The notes under the pieces are model-generated. The model was not told the origin of the DNA, made no database searches, and saw only the letters and a list, made by a program, of their open reading frames with translations. The position numbers and the translations under genes were made by a program. Source: Lachnospiraceae bacterium (GTDB lineage: Bacteria > Bacillota > Clostridia > Lachnospirales > Lachnospiraceae). From it: DNA of 56,254 nt. Positions 32,726-42,293 of this stretch are shown here, in pieces (positions within the stretch are counted from its first letter, which is position 1; each line of letters begins with the position of its first letter). The stretch is taken from positions 1-56,254 of the forward strand of contig JAFZRZ010000048.1 of assembly GCA_017619635.1 (NCBI GenBank). The letters run 5' to 3'.

Positions 32726-34360
32726 CTAACCTCTGTTCTGTTTTGCGACTACGCTCTCACCGCAATAGATCTTTCTAAGCTTCGGCTTTTCGATCTTTCC
32801 GGTAGGATTACGAGGTATATCGGCAAATACGATATGTCTCGGTCTCTTGTATCTGGGAAGCTTATGGCAGAAAGCATTCATCTCATCTTCACTGCTCTCC
32901 TCACCGTCTTTTAATTCTATTACGGCAAGTGTTGCTTCACCGAGTCTGCTGTCAGGCACGCCTATAACAGCAACGTCTTTGATCTTCGGATTCGCACGAA
33001 GGAAGTTCTCGATCTGTACAGGATAGATATTCTCACCACCTGAGATGACCACATCCTTCTTTCTGTCTACAAGGAAGATAAATCCGTCCTCATCTTCCAT
33101 AGCCATATCACCGGTAAACAGCCAGCCGTCCTTTAAGACTTCTGCTGTAGACTTGGGATCGTTATAGTAACACTCCATGACACCGGGGCCTTTAAGGCAG
33201 AGTTCTCCGACATCACCCTGTTTAACATCATTACCATTCTCGTCAACTATCTTTGTCTCCCAACCGTATCCGGCTTTTCCGATAGCACCGACTTTGTGTA
33301 TGTTCTCAACACCAAGGTGAACGGCACCGGGTCCGATGGACTCACTGAGTCCGTAGTTGGTGTCATATTCATGATTCGGGAATACCTTCTTCCAGCGTGC
33401 GATAAGGCTCGGAGGTACAGGCTGTGCACCTATGTGCATGAGTCTCCACTGTGAAAGATCATACTCTGAAAGCTTTACTTCACCGCTGTCTATGGCATCG
33501 AGTATATCCTGTGCCCACGGTACCAAAAGCCATACGATCGAACACTTCTCATTGCTTACCGCATCAAGGATAGCCTTGGGTTTTGTTCCTTTTAACAGAA
33601 CAGATTTTGCTCCAACAAGGAATGAACCGAACCAGTGCATCTTTGCTCCCGTATGATAAAGAGGAGGTATGCAAAGGAAGATATCATCTTTTGTCTGTCC
33701 GTGGTGAGCCTGCTCAACCTTGCATGAATGCATCAGACTTCTGTGCTTGTGAAGGATAGCCTTCGGGAATCCTGTTGTTCCAGACGAGAAGTAGATTGCA
33801 CCGTAATCATCATCTGTAAGTTTGATGTCAGGTGAAATGCTTGAGCAGTTTGCCGTAAGCTTGTCATAGCTTTCTGCAAACTCAGGACATCCGTCACCCA
33901 CATAGAGCAGTATCCTGTTCTTGCTTATGTTCTCAACTATCTCTTCCACACGGCCGATGAATTCAGGTCCGAATACCAGAACATTTATCTCCGCGAGATT
34001 TACACAGTATTCGATCTCATCTGCAGCATAACGGAAGTTTAAGGGAACTGCGATGGCTCCTGTCTTTAATATTCCGAAATAGATCGGAAGCCACTCCAAA
34101 CAGTTCATGAGCAGTATTCCAACCTTGTCTTCTTTCTTTACGCCTCTGCTTAACAAAAGATTTGCAAATCTGTTTGCTTTCTCATTGAATACGTTCCATG
34201 TGATCTCTCTTCTGTAGAAGTTTGAAGGGTTTGATTCTATCAGTTCATACTCCTTCCAGCTCACATGTCTTGCTTCCTGGATCTCAGGATTGATCTCAAC
34301 AAGACATATATCATTTCCGTATTTTTTACAATTCTCTTCTAAGATCTCTGTAATAGGCAT
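32726..34360 (-). CDS. AMP-dependent acyl-CoA synthetase/ligase
   Basis: 544 residues of the ANL superfamily. The phosphate-binding loop is IYFSSGTTGFPKAILHKH; the adenylation motifs YGLSESIGPG and GWLFTGDMAMEDEDGF and the C-terminal hinge DRKKDVVISGGENIYPVQIE are present, ending with the catalytic Lys in NPTGKIEKPKLRK. It probably activates a carboxylic acid as acyl-AMP and then acyl-CoA; chain length is not readable. It is the first gene of the operon that continues with MoxR, DUF58 and the transglutaminase. Confidence 0.92.
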   Translation of the reverse strand: MPITEILEENCKKYGNDICLVEINPEIQEARHVSWKEYELIESNPSNFYRREITWNVFNEKANRFANLLLSRGVKKEDKVGILLMNCLEWLPIYFGILKTGAIAVPLNFRYAADEIEYCVNLAEINVLVFGPEFIGRVEEIVENISKNRILLYVGDGCPEFAESYDKLTANCSSISPDIKLTDDDYGAIYFSSGTTGFPKAILHKHRSLMHSCKVEQAHHGQTKDDIFLCIPPLYHTGAKMHWFGSFLVGAKSVLLKGTKPKAILDAVSNEKCSIVWLLVPWAQDILDAIDSGEVKLSEYDLSQWRLMHIGAQPVPPSLIARWKKVFPNHEYDTNYGLSESIGPGAVHLGVENIHKVGAIGKAGYGWETKIVDENGNDVKQGDVGELCLKGPGVMECYYNDPKSTAEVLKDGWLFTGDMAMEDEDGFIFLVDRKKDVVISGGENIYPVQIENFLRANPKIKDVAVIGVPDSRLGEATLAVIELKDGEESSEDEMNAFCHKLPRYKRPRHIVFADIPRNPTGKIEKPKLRKIYCGESVVAKQNRG

Positions 34361-34416
34361 TTCTTTTCTCCTGTATATAAATTTATATTGTTTTACGCTT
34401 TAAACCGCTAAAATAT

Positions 34417-34445
34417 ATTCTAGTATTTAAAGGCTGACTAGTCAA
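34417..34445 (-). promoter_or_regulatory. Promoter of the acyl-CoA ligase operon
   Basis: TTGACT (34440-34445), 17-bp spacer, TAGAAT (34417-34422) on the minus strand. The -35 overlaps the palindrome GACTAGTC. Confidence 0.75.
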
Positions 34446-34458
34446 CCTCTAAAGCTTG

Positions 34459-35247
34459 TTACTTTTTGATCAGAACATCTACTGTATGGGCGGCTGCTCC
34501 GATCATATCTTTTCTCTCGGCTATGGTCTCAACATAGCTTACAAACAGCTCAAAACTCTCCTCATCCATATCTCTGAGATTGTTTCTTATATAGTTTGCC
34601 GGACCGTCTGGAGTGAATAACCTGTCACGGATTAGTCCGCTCTCGTTAGCCAGTCTGTCTATCTCTTCGATCGTCACATAATCATAGATATCATCTTCTG
34701 TTAACATAACATTATAGTTTATGTCAACCTTATTATCATGGACAGACTCCTTTATATTCCCTTCGATAAATCCGTGCTTAACGATGGCATAATCGTTCAT
34801 GCAGTATGCCACCATCATTATCCCGCCCTTTTTAAGGACTTTTGAAGCTTCACTCAAAACCTTTAACTTGTCCTCGTGAGAAAACAGATGATACATCGGT
34901 CCGAAAACAAGCACAAGATCAAAGTATTCTTTTTCAAACTTCTTACTGAGTTTAAGAGCGTTCCCCTGAAGTGCATGGACCTGTTTGCCTGCTGCTCTAA
35001 GTCTCTGCACATTGTGTTTTACAAGTTCAAGGGCATGTACCTCATATCCCTCTTCAGAAAGAGGTATGCTGTAAGCTCCCGTACCTGCACCTACATCAAG
35101 TATCTTTGCATCAGGTCCCAGCTTTTTAAGATACTCATGTATGTATCTCATGCTGACACGAAATTCCACCTGCCCGTGTCTGGACTTAAGCCTCTTATCC
35201 TCGTTGAACTTGTTGTAATGCTCTGTTAATATCTCGTTTGTTGTCAT
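34459..35247 (-). CDS. Class I SAM-dependent methyltransferase
   Basis: 262 residues. Motif I ILDVGAGTGAYSIPL binds S-adenosylmethionine, followed by the acidic EVHALELVKHNV end of strand 2 and the LVLVFGPMYHLFSHEDKL motif near 130, typical of Methyltransf_11/25 proteins. The methyl acceptor is unknown. Its ATG overlaps the stop of the upstream lipoprotein gene (ATGA), so the two are co-translated. Confidence 0.88.
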   Translation of the reverse strand: MTTNEILTEHYNKFNEDKRLKSRHGQVEFRVSMRYIHEYLKKLGPDAKILDVGAGTGAYSIPLSEEGYEVHALELVKHNVQRLRAAGKQVHALQGNALKLSKKFEKEYFDLVLVFGPMYHLFSHEDKLKVLSEASKVLKKGGIMMVAYCMNDYAIVKHGFIEGNIKESVHDNKVDINYNVMLTEDDIYDYVTIEEIDRLANESGLIRDRLFTPDGPANYIRNNLRDMDEESFELFVSYVETIAERKDMIGAAAHTVDVLIKK

Positions 35248-37127
35248 TTATTTATATCTATTCCCAATTCCTCATAACTCACAGGAACATATATGTATCC
35301 CGATGCATAAGGGCCATACTGGTAAGGAGTGTATTCCACCACTATACCGGTCTCAGTGAAACCTACAGCCATATCTTTTGAAGCATATTCCCTGACACTG
35401 TCAAACAGCTCATTTGCATAATCGGGATTATACTCATATGACTCATAGTACTGTGAATCGTCCTCTTTCCAGTTTGCGACCGTCTTCATTGCGATCAGGT
35501 TTTTGAACGTGTCATCGTTCATATCGCACAGATCGGCGAGTTCGACCTCATTTCCTGTATTAAGATCAAACAGATGATGCTCATTAAACTCCATGCCGTG
35601 TGCACCGCCGTAATAATCATAACCGGTGTAATCAATGACAAGATAATGTGATCCTATCTTTTTAATATCGCTTAATGACCATTCTGAAGAACAGTAATAT
35701 GTATAATCCTTTCCCCAGCTCTCATCGCTCTGCATACCCTCATAATCTGATATTGCCCCTTCTTTTAATCTGTCATACCGGTCAGATAATACCTTGTTTA
35801 TCTCGGCTGCATGCTCGACGCTGTCCTTTATAGTTGTCTTTTCCAGATAATATTTATAGCAGATAAGATCGGTCCCCGGGAATTTTAACAGGTCCTTTTC
35901 ACTTGTGACATCAGCATAATCGGACCAGCCTGCCTCATGAGCCACAGCTGTCGTATCATACAGCTTTCCGTCATTTAGATCAAATCTCTTCCATATGGCT
36001 TTTCCGTTGTTGGATTCGATATAGTATACCGAATCATCCGTTGCAGCCAGTCCTGAGTAAAAAGGCATATAGTAGTATCCGGCACTTCCCGGATTCTCAC
36101 TGGCCTGCATGAGATTCTTTGTCTCTTTAGTCTCAGGATCATACTCAAACAGAGTCATGTCGGGATGGAAATATTCATCGGCACATACATATCCGTAGAA
36201 CTTTCCGCCTGCCGCTGCCGTGACTTCAGGATTGGATGACATATCACCGTTATACATCACCGAATAATCACCGGTCCTTAGATTATATATCATGATCTCA
36301 TAAAGATCGTTCTGCCAGTCACTGTGAACAGCCCATATGTAATCTCCCGCTATCGCATTCACATACGAATTGTTTGGCATCTTTAAGACATTCTTTGATT
36401 TGTTACCGTCCATATCAAACTGGCATACCCCACCAGACGAATCACTTGGCGCGGCAAAGATATCACCTTTAAAAGCCTCCAATGTCTTCATGAGACTGTT
36501 CTCATTCATCAAAAATGCATATCCGCTGTTATGGATCTTTCTTGAAAGCTCCTGCATCTTATTGTCATGAACGCACTTTTTGCTTTCCGGATCATAAACA
36601 TATATCTCATCAGCCGCATCTTCAGTAGAGCTTTTGTATGAAGTGCAGTCTATATAGATCTTACCTTCATATTCAACAACGCTCATGAATGCACAGTTTG
36701 TGTTTATGACGGGAGTATCTGTCTTATTGCCTTCCTTATCGAATACCAGCAGTTCATATCCGCCCAGATCATATGCATGACGGATTATATACTCATAGTC
36801 ACCGATAACTTCTGTCTTTGTTATAAACTCGTTTCCGTCCTTGGCTTCATAGATCAGTTTTGCATTCTCACCGTCATTAATAAGGAAACAGTGCACATCA
36901 TCATGCACCAGCACGGGGATCATCTTTGTCTCATCCGGTTCTTTTGATTCCGGGGTTACATTGACAGGTTCGGTCTCTGTATTGTCATCATCCCCGTTAT
37001 CGTCATCCTCACTCTTTGTCTCCACCTGTTCAGTATCCTCATTAGTTTCCTTTTCACAGGCTGTGAATGCAAACATACACATAAGGCTCATAATGAGTAT
37101 CAAAAGTATTCTTTTTATATTCTTCAT
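35244..37127 (-). CDS. Lipoprotein with beta-propeller-like region and DUF3298-type C-terminus
   Basis: 627 residues. Lipobox FTAC (Cys25) followed by an acidic Glu/Asp/Thr-rich linker of ~40 residues. Residues ~70-420 show repeated short units such as GDYEYIIRHAYDLGGYELLV and GKIYIDC, resembling the DUF5050-like propeller proteins of Clostridia. The last ~180 residues carry the DUF3298 pattern YYGGAHGMEFNEHHLFDLNTG and GFTETGIVVEYTPYQYGPYASG, also seen in RsiV-like proteins. It is probably a surface protein of unknown role. It lies divergent from the CapA-like gene. Confidence 0.8.
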   Translation of the reverse strand: MKNIKRILLILIMSLMCMFAFTACEKETNEDTEQVETKSEDDDNGDDDNTETEPVNVTPESKEPDETKMIPVLVHDDVHCFLINDGENAKLIYEAKDGNEFITKTEVIGDYEYIIRHAYDLGGYELLVFDKEGNKTDTPVINTNCAFMSVVEYEGKIYIDCTSYKSSTEDAADEIYVYDPESKKCVHDNKMQELSRKIHNSGYAFLMNENSLMKTLEAFKGDIFAAPSDSSGGVCQFDMDGNKSKNVLKMPNNSYVNAIAGDYIWAVHSDWQNDLYEIMIYNLRTGDYSVMYNGDMSSNPEVTAAAGGKFYGYVCADEYFHPDMTLFEYDPETKETKNLMQASENPGSAGYYYMPFYSGLAATDDSVYYIESNNGKAIWKRFDLNDGKLYDTTAVAHEAGWSDYADVTSEKDLLKFPGTDLICYKYYLEKTTIKDSVEHAAEINKVLSDRYDRLKEGAISDYEGMQSDESWGKDYTYYCSSEWSLSDIKKIGSHYLVIDYTGYDYYGGAHGMEFNEHHLFDLNTGNEVELADLCDMNDDTFKNLIAMKTVANWKEDDSQYYESYEYNPDYANELFDSVREYASKDMAVGFTETGIVVEYTPYQYGPYASGYIYVPVSYEELGIDINK

Positions 37128-37258
37128 ATCGTGTTACTCCCGCATAAGTCATAAACGACCAATTTCCTTTTCATTCTATCATAAAATCGCATATTGTGAT
37201 AAACTATCTATCTGAAAATATCATCAGGGAGCCGATACTTTTAAGGTATCAATATAAC

Positions 37259-38599
37259 ATGCGCAAGAAAACCATAATAGTATTCATAATAAGTCTTATA
37301 GCCACACTGCTCATCGGTGTGATGGTCACATATCCGCAGTGGAAAGAACTCATAAAGACCTCTTCTGACTCAGACGAGATCTCTGCAGAAACTTCAGATG
37401 TGATCATAGATGAAACAACGCCCGAGGAGGATGAAGATCCAAACATAGTAAAAGTTGAGATCGAGTCCATCCCAACACCCACACCTCCGCCTTTTGAGGA
37501 ATATGACATCAATCTCATGGCTGTGGGGGATAACCTTATGCATATGGGACTTGTAAACAGCGGAAGGCTTCCTGAAGGCGGCTATAACTTTGATCTTTTA
37601 TATGAGGATATCGCTCCTTTTCTTGATAAGGCTGACATCAGCATCATAAATCAGGAGACCATAATGGCAGGTAATGAAAAAGGATTCAGCGGATTCCCTT
37701 ATTTCAATTCTCCCGTCGAAGTGGCTGATGCGATAGAAAAAGCAGGTTTCAACGTTGTTTTGCAGTCATCAAACCATACGATAGATCAGGGACTTGACGG
37801 TCTCTTAAATGCATACAGGGTATGGGAAGAACATCCCGGTGTGCTCACTGTGGGAATACATGATGATCCCGAAAAGCTTCACGATATACCGATCCTTGAG
37901 ATAGAGGGGATCAGATTTGCGATACTAAACTACACATACGGTCCAAACCTTGGTGCAGTACCTTCAAACGTTAGAGGTTATATGAACATCCTGTGCGCCA
38001 CAAAGGAAGGCAGCAAAACGGGGGAACTTGATCTTACCAGACTCGATCCTGCCGTACTGGATGATATAAAGAAAGCAAAAGAAATGGCTGATGTGGTAAT
38101 AGTATGCCCTCACTGGGGGGAGGAATATGCCATTGAACCCACAAAATACCAGGTTGAATTTGCAAACCAGATGGCTGATGCAGGTGCAGATCTTATAATC
38201 GGAGCACATCCTCATGTACCCGAGCCTGTAACGTATATCACAACCGCTTCAGGCCACAGATGTCTGTGTTATTATTCACTGGGAAATTACATATCCACCG
38301 GTCAGAACGGTCAGTCCATGTTGGAGGGTATGGCCTGGGTCGTATTCCATGTGACCGAAGACGGAGTATATATAGATGAAAATAAGACCGGGGTGCTTCC
38401 TCTTGTAATGGAATACCTTTCCGGTCCTTTGAGATTCGAAGGAGTATATCCTCTCGAAGATTATACAGATGAACTTGCAGGCAAACACGGCATCAGAAGC
38501 TGGGGCGGTGTTAACCTGACTGTTGATAAACTTAAAGAATGGAGCTCACAGATTTTCGGTGAGTGGAGCATATCAAAAGATTATATCCTGTCACAGTGA
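37259..38599 (+). CDS. CapA family protein (poly-gamma-glutamate synthesis type)
   Basis: 446 residues from MRKKTIIVFIISL; an upstream GTG at 37196 is also possible. One N-terminal transmembrane helix, an acidic Thr/Pro linker, then the PGA_cap metallophosphatase-like fold: MAVGDNLMHMGLV, IINQETIMAG, SSNHTIDQGLDGL, VCPHWGEEY and IGAHPHVPEPV. CapA proteins take part in poly-gamma-glutamate capsule export or retention, but most single homologues are uncharacterised and no capB or capC is here. Its stop overlaps the convergent flavoprotein gene by 9 bp. Confidence 0.88.
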   Translation: MRKKTIIVFIISLIATLLIGVMVTYPQWKELIKTSSDSDEISAETSDVIIDETTPEEDEDPNIVKVEIESIPTPTPPPFEEYDINLMAVGDNLMHMGLVNSGRLPEGGYNFDLLYEDIAPFLDKADISIINQETIMAGNEKGFSGFPYFNSPVEVADAIEKAGFNVVLQSSNHTIDQGLDGLLNAYRVWEEHPGVLTVGIHDDPEKLHDIPILEIEGIRFAILNYTYGPNLGAVPSNVRGYMNILCATKEGSKTGELDLTRLDPAVLDDIKKAKEMADVVIVCPHWGEEYAIEPTKYQVEFANQMADAGADLIIGAHPHVPEPVTYITTASGHRCLCYYSLGNYISTGQNGQSMLEGMAWVVFHVTEDGVYIDENKTGVLPLVMEYLSGPLRFEGVYPLEDYTDELAGKHGIRSWGGVNLTVDKLKEWSSQIFGEWSISKDYILSQ

Positions 38600-39853
38600 T
38601 AAACCGGATACCGCACTCCCCGCTATATATCCGGAGGTGAATGCCCACTGAAGATTATAACCTCCGCAGGTTCCGTCTATATCGAGTACCTCTCCTGCAA
38701 AATAAAGTCCGTCAACAAGTTTTGAACCCATGTCGGAGTTTATCTGATCAAGGGAGACTCCGCCGGATGTTACCTGTGCTCTGTTAAAGCCACAGTCTCC
38801 GTTTATCTTAACGTTTATACCTTTTAGCATAGCAACTGCTTTATTTATCTTTTCTGACGCTTCACAGACTCTTTTATTCTCCAGACCGCAAAGTGAGCCG
38901 ATAAGCTGCGCCATCTTCTCATTTGTAAGAAGTCCGAGTGCCTCTGAAACACTCATATCCTTATCAGCGTTGTTGACAAGTTTACATAACTCCACTTCTT
39001 CCATATCAGGGAACAGATCGAGTTTAAGTGATACACTCTTTTTCTCATCTAATGCTTTTGTGGCATAACGGCTTAACTGCATCACGGGTATGCCGCTAAT
39101 GTTGTCTTTGTTAAAGATGATCTCTCCTGTCTCATCTTCTGTTTTCTCACCATCAATAAGAAGCGTGACTTTACATTTTAATCTGACACCCGAAAGATCA
39201 GAAAACTTTTTATCCTCAAATGTCAGAGGAACAAGTGCCGGTCTTTGCAGGATGATCTCATGTCCAAGTCTTCTTATGACCTTATTTAAGTTGCCGTCAC
39301 TTCCGTGAGTGGGACTTGCTTTTCCTCCCACAGTCACAATGATATCTCTGCATTCAAAACGGTCTTTTTTCTCAGTGGTCACTTCAAACCTGTCATCAGT
39401 TTTTATTATGTCAACCACTCTTGAACTGCATAAGATCGTAACATGAAGTCTTCTGCATTCAAACAAAAGGGCCTGTGCTATAGTCCTGGCCTGCTCATTG
39501 TACGGATAAACATATCCTGAGATATCCTTACTGATGACTCCGATAGAACGCATGAACTCAATAAGTGCTTTATTATCAAACCTTTTATATGCCTCATATG
39601 CAAACTCAGGTTTTTGACCCCTGAACACTTTGTCATCAAACGTAAGATTCGTGAAGTTACATCTGCCGTTACCGGTAGCGTATATTTTTTTTAGAGGGAT
39701 ATCCTTCTGTTCAACGACTAAGACATCCTTACCACCCCTTGATGCGCTTATCGCTGCCATAAGGCCTGCCGGTCCCGCACCTACGACTATCACATCATAG
39801 TCTTTCTTTATACTGTATTCATTTGCCACGTTGCTTTTAAGATCTGGTTTCAA
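38591..39853 (-). CDS. HI0933/BaiN-like flavoprotein
   Basis: 420 residues. N-terminal FAD-binding VIVVGAGPAGLMAAISASRGG (split here as VIVVGAGPAGLMAA), followed by ATGNGRCNFTNL and ending with FAGEVLDIDGTCGGYNLQWAFTSGY, a full set of HI0933-family motifs. These proteins are NAD(P)/FAD-dependent oxidoreductases; one clostridial member, BaiN, reduces bile acid intermediates, but most have unknown substrates, so that name is not adopted. It is convergent with the CapA-like gene, and 10 bp separate it from the lipoprotein gene upstream. Confidence 0.92.
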   Translation of the reverse strand: MKPDLKSNVANEYSIKKDYDVIVVGAGPAGLMAAISASRGGKDVLVVEQKDIPLKKIYATGNGRCNFTNLTFDDKVFRGQKPEFAYEAYKRFDNKALIEFMRSIGVISKDISGYVYPYNEQARTIAQALLFECRRLHVTILCSSRVVDIIKTDDRFEVTTEKKDRFECRDIIVTVGGKASPTHGSDGNLNKVIRRLGHEIILQRPALVPLTFEDKKFSDLSGVRLKCKVTLLIDGEKTEDETGEIIFNKDNISGIPVMQLSRYATKALDEKKSVSLKLDLFPDMEEVELCKLVNNADKDMSVSEALGLLTNEKMAQLIGSLCGLENKRVCEASEKINKAVAMLKGINVKINGDCGFNRAQVTSGGVSLDQINSDMGSKLVDGLYFAGEVLDIDGTCGGYNLQWAFTSGYIAGSAVSGLSL

Positions 39854-39862
39854 TATGATCTC

Positions 39863-40435
39863 CTACTCGATCGGAGTGATTGTCGCATAGTACTCATCAA
39901 GTACACCGTTCTTGATCGCATTTCTTGTTGCGGATATATAGATGTATATGATCTTATCATCCATAACCTTTATAAGAAATACCTGTTTATTATCATCACT
40001 GTCGATGACAAACTTCCTGAATGTCGTGTTTGCGATCGTGACATTCTCATTTGTTTCTGTCTTGTATGTAAAGAACAGTTTTTCTTTTAACTGATCTTCT
40101 ATATTTGTAACAAAATCATCTGCTGTAAAACCCTTAACATTATCCTCACTGACGACCATAAGTCCCGCATTCCTGCTGTCGAGTGCATACTCAGCCAGAA
40201 ATGAATCCTTTCCGCCGTTTAGATAAGTGTAACTTAGATTGACTGCATAATCCATGCTTTCCATGGGATCTTCCAAATATTTCATGTCACCTGAAGGAGT
40301 TATCTTTACCCCCAGTCTTGTGTTTGTATATACTCCGTCTTTTATCTTTCCTGCCTTGTAAGTGCTGCATCCTGTGAGCGTACTTATAAAAAGCAATACG
40401 CATAACAGTATTGATATTCTGATCCTTGTTTTCAT
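39863..40435 (-). CDS. Small lipoprotein, unknown function
   Basis: 190 residues with a signal peptide and lipobox LTGC (Cys23). The mature part is beta-rich, with KIKDGVYTNTRLGVKITP near the start and KVMDDKIIYIYISATRNA near the end, recalling PsbP/DUF-type clostridial lipoproteins that start GxYxN..LG. No catalytic motif is visible. It lies 10 bp before the flavoprotein gene and is likely co-transcribed. Confidence 0.8.
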   Translation of the reverse strand: MKTRIRISILLCVLLFISTLTGCSTYKAGKIKDGVYTNTRLGVKITPSGDMKYLEDPMESMDYAVNLSYTYLNGGKDSFLAEYALDSRNAGLMVVSEDNVKGFTADDFVTNIEDQLKEKLFFTYKTETNENVTIANTTFRKFVIDSDDNKQVFLIKVMDDKIIYIYISATRNAIKNGVLDEYYATITPIE

Positions 40436-40461
40436 TTTCCCCTCTTTTACTTATTCAGCAT

Positions 40462-40488
40462 AAGACCGCCACCACAGGTGACGGTCTT
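40462..40488 (-). terminator. Hairpin after the chemoreceptor gene
   Basis: A 12-bp stem with one G-T pair (40462-40473 with 40477-40488) and a 3-nt loop. No U-tract follows on the minus strand, so termination is uncertain. Confidence 0.45.
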
Positions 40489-40511
40489 GTGATCTTTATT
40501 AAACTTTAGCA

Positions 40512-42185
40512 TTATACTCTGAAGTATTCAACCATCTGAGCAAGACCTTTGGCCAGATCGTTCATGCTCCTATTATCTTCACTGATCGTATTTACATGAT
40601 CTGTAACATCACCAAGAGACGCTGTTATCTCTTCATTTGATGCCGAATTCTCTTCAGATACAGCAGAAAGGTTGCTGACATTCTCTGTGATGACATCCTT
40701 GATCTCGATAAGAGTCTTTGTCTTTCCACCGATACTCTCTATCTCATTAACAGCTTTGCCGATCTCTGATTCGAGAACCTCGAAACGGGCCATTGTATCG
40801 CCCATGAGCTCCTGCTCCTTGTTAATTGCTTCACGTACATCATCCGACATGCTTACACATGTATCTGAAAGCTGGCTTATATCGTTTACTATATCTGCTA
40901 TCTCCAAAGCTGAATTGTTACTCTGCTCAGCAAGCTTTTTGATCTCTTCAGCAACAACAGCGAATCCCTTTCCTGCTTCTCCAGCTCTTGCAGACTCAAT
41001 TGATGCATTTAAAGCCAACAGATTGGTCTGGCTTGATATGTCAGTTATGAGATTAACAGCATCCGTGATCTTTGAAACAGCATCATTCGTCTGCGAGATA
41101 CTCCTTGAGATATTCTCAACAGCCTGTGTTGTCTGCTTGCTGCTCTCATTCATCTCTCTGATGTAGTTTACAGCATCATCATTTGCCTTGCTCATAGACT
41201 TAGCGCCGTCATTAAGCACATCGACATTCTGTGAGATATCACTTATTATGCCGTCCATATCGATGACCTTACCATTGATATCCTGAACACTCTCGGCAAT
41301 AGTGTAGGCTCCGTCAGAGATCTCGGTCATAGCTATACCGATCTGAGCTGTTCCGTCTGCAGTCTGTTCAGAAAGTGCTGAAACCTCATCGATACCGTTA
41401 ACAAGCATAGCAGAAGAATCTTTAATATCACTTATGACACTGCTAAGTGAATTCTGCAGTCTGTCAGCTGATTCTATAAGAAGCTTGGTTTCTGCAAGCT
41501 TTGATACTGTGGTAACAGGATTTGTAAGATCACCCTCGGCTATACTGTGGATATTCTCAGCCACCGCAGCCAGTGGTCCGACAACCTTTTTGGTTATAAG
41601 AGCAACCGTTATACCAAACACTACAAATACGAATAACGCAGTTGCCAAAACGGCTATCATCAGCTGATTCTCCTGCTGATGAACACTTGTTGCTTTCATT
41701 CCGGCAAATGCCATACCCCATGTACTTCCGTCAGCATTATGTATCGGTGTGTAATATACATAGTAATCGATCTCATTTATCAATACGTCATCAGATGTGT
41801 AATCTTCTCCCTTTTGGCAGGCTTCCCATACAGCAAAGTTTGCCTGTGTTCCTTCTATTCTCTCACCCTGTGCATTACGGATAGATGTTACAAATCTGAC
41901 ATTATCCTTGAACATCGTAAGATCAACGTCATGTTCTGCCATTGAATCAATGTAATCGGTCTCGTATTCGATACCGCCTCTGTTAATGATGTCCCACTCA
42001 TAGTAATCTCTCAATCCGTATGAAGCGATCTCTAAGCTGTTGTATATCTGCCTTTCCATAGCTCCCACCAGCTTGAAATAAGCTACGATCGCAAGTATGA
42101 TGATCGCCACCGCCATGGGGATGAGCGCCATCATAAGCATCATCTTGCTCATGTTCAGTCCCTTGGACTTACCCTTACCATTCAT
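40512..42185 (-). CDS. Methyl-accepting chemotaxis protein
   Basis: 557 residues from the ATG at 42185 (GGAG at 9 nt); a TTG six codons earlier has no ribosome site. Two transmembrane helices (~15-38 and ~183-205) flank an extracellular single Cache-type domain with [25 protein letters not shown] domain and a long coiled coil follow, with the signalling tip [20 protein letters not shown]. It would relay a ligand signal to CheA-CheW; no che genes are in the window. There is no C-terminal CheR-tethering pentapeptide. Confidence 0.94.
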   Translation of the reverse strand: MNGKGKSKGLNMSKMMLMMALIPMAVAIIILAIVAYFKLVGAMERQIYNSLEIASYGLRDYYEWDIINRGGIEYETDYIDSMAEHDVDLTMFKDNVRFVTSIRNAQGERIEGTQANFAVWEACQKGEDYTSDDVLINEIDYYVYYTPIHNADGSTWGMAFAGMKATSVHQQENQLMIAVLATALFVFVVFGITVALITKKVVGPLAAVAENIHSIAEGDLTNPVTTVSKLAETKLLIESADRLQNSLSSVISDIKDSSAMLVNGIDEVSALSEQTADGTAQIGIAMTEISDGAYTIAESVQDINGKVIDMDGIISDISQNVDVLNDGAKSMSKANDDAVNYIREMNESSKQTTQAVENISRSISQTNDAVSKITDAVNLITDISSQTNLLALNASIESARAGEAGKGFAVVAEEIKKLAEQSNNSALEIADIVNDISQLSDTCVSMSDDVREAINKEQELMGDTMARFEVLESEIGKAVNEIESIGGKTKTLIEIKDVITENVSNLSAVSEENSASNEEITASLGDVTDHVNTISEDNRSMNDLAKGLAQMVEYFRV

Positions 42186-42231
42186 AATCCCAATCTCCTT
42201 CAATGATTTGCTAAACCAAACTCACTTATAT

Positions 42232-42237
42232 ATTATA
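42232..42237 (-). promoter_or_regulatory. Extended -10 promoter of the chemoreceptor gene
   Basis: TATAAT with the extended TGC directly before it (TGCTATAAT on the minus strand). The -35 is weak. It does not match the sigma-28 consensus often used for chemotaxis genes. Confidence 0.5.
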
Positions 42238-42293
42238 GCACTTTTGTGTAACAAATAAGTAACTCTTTTTCATATATTTAATAAGAAAGAACA

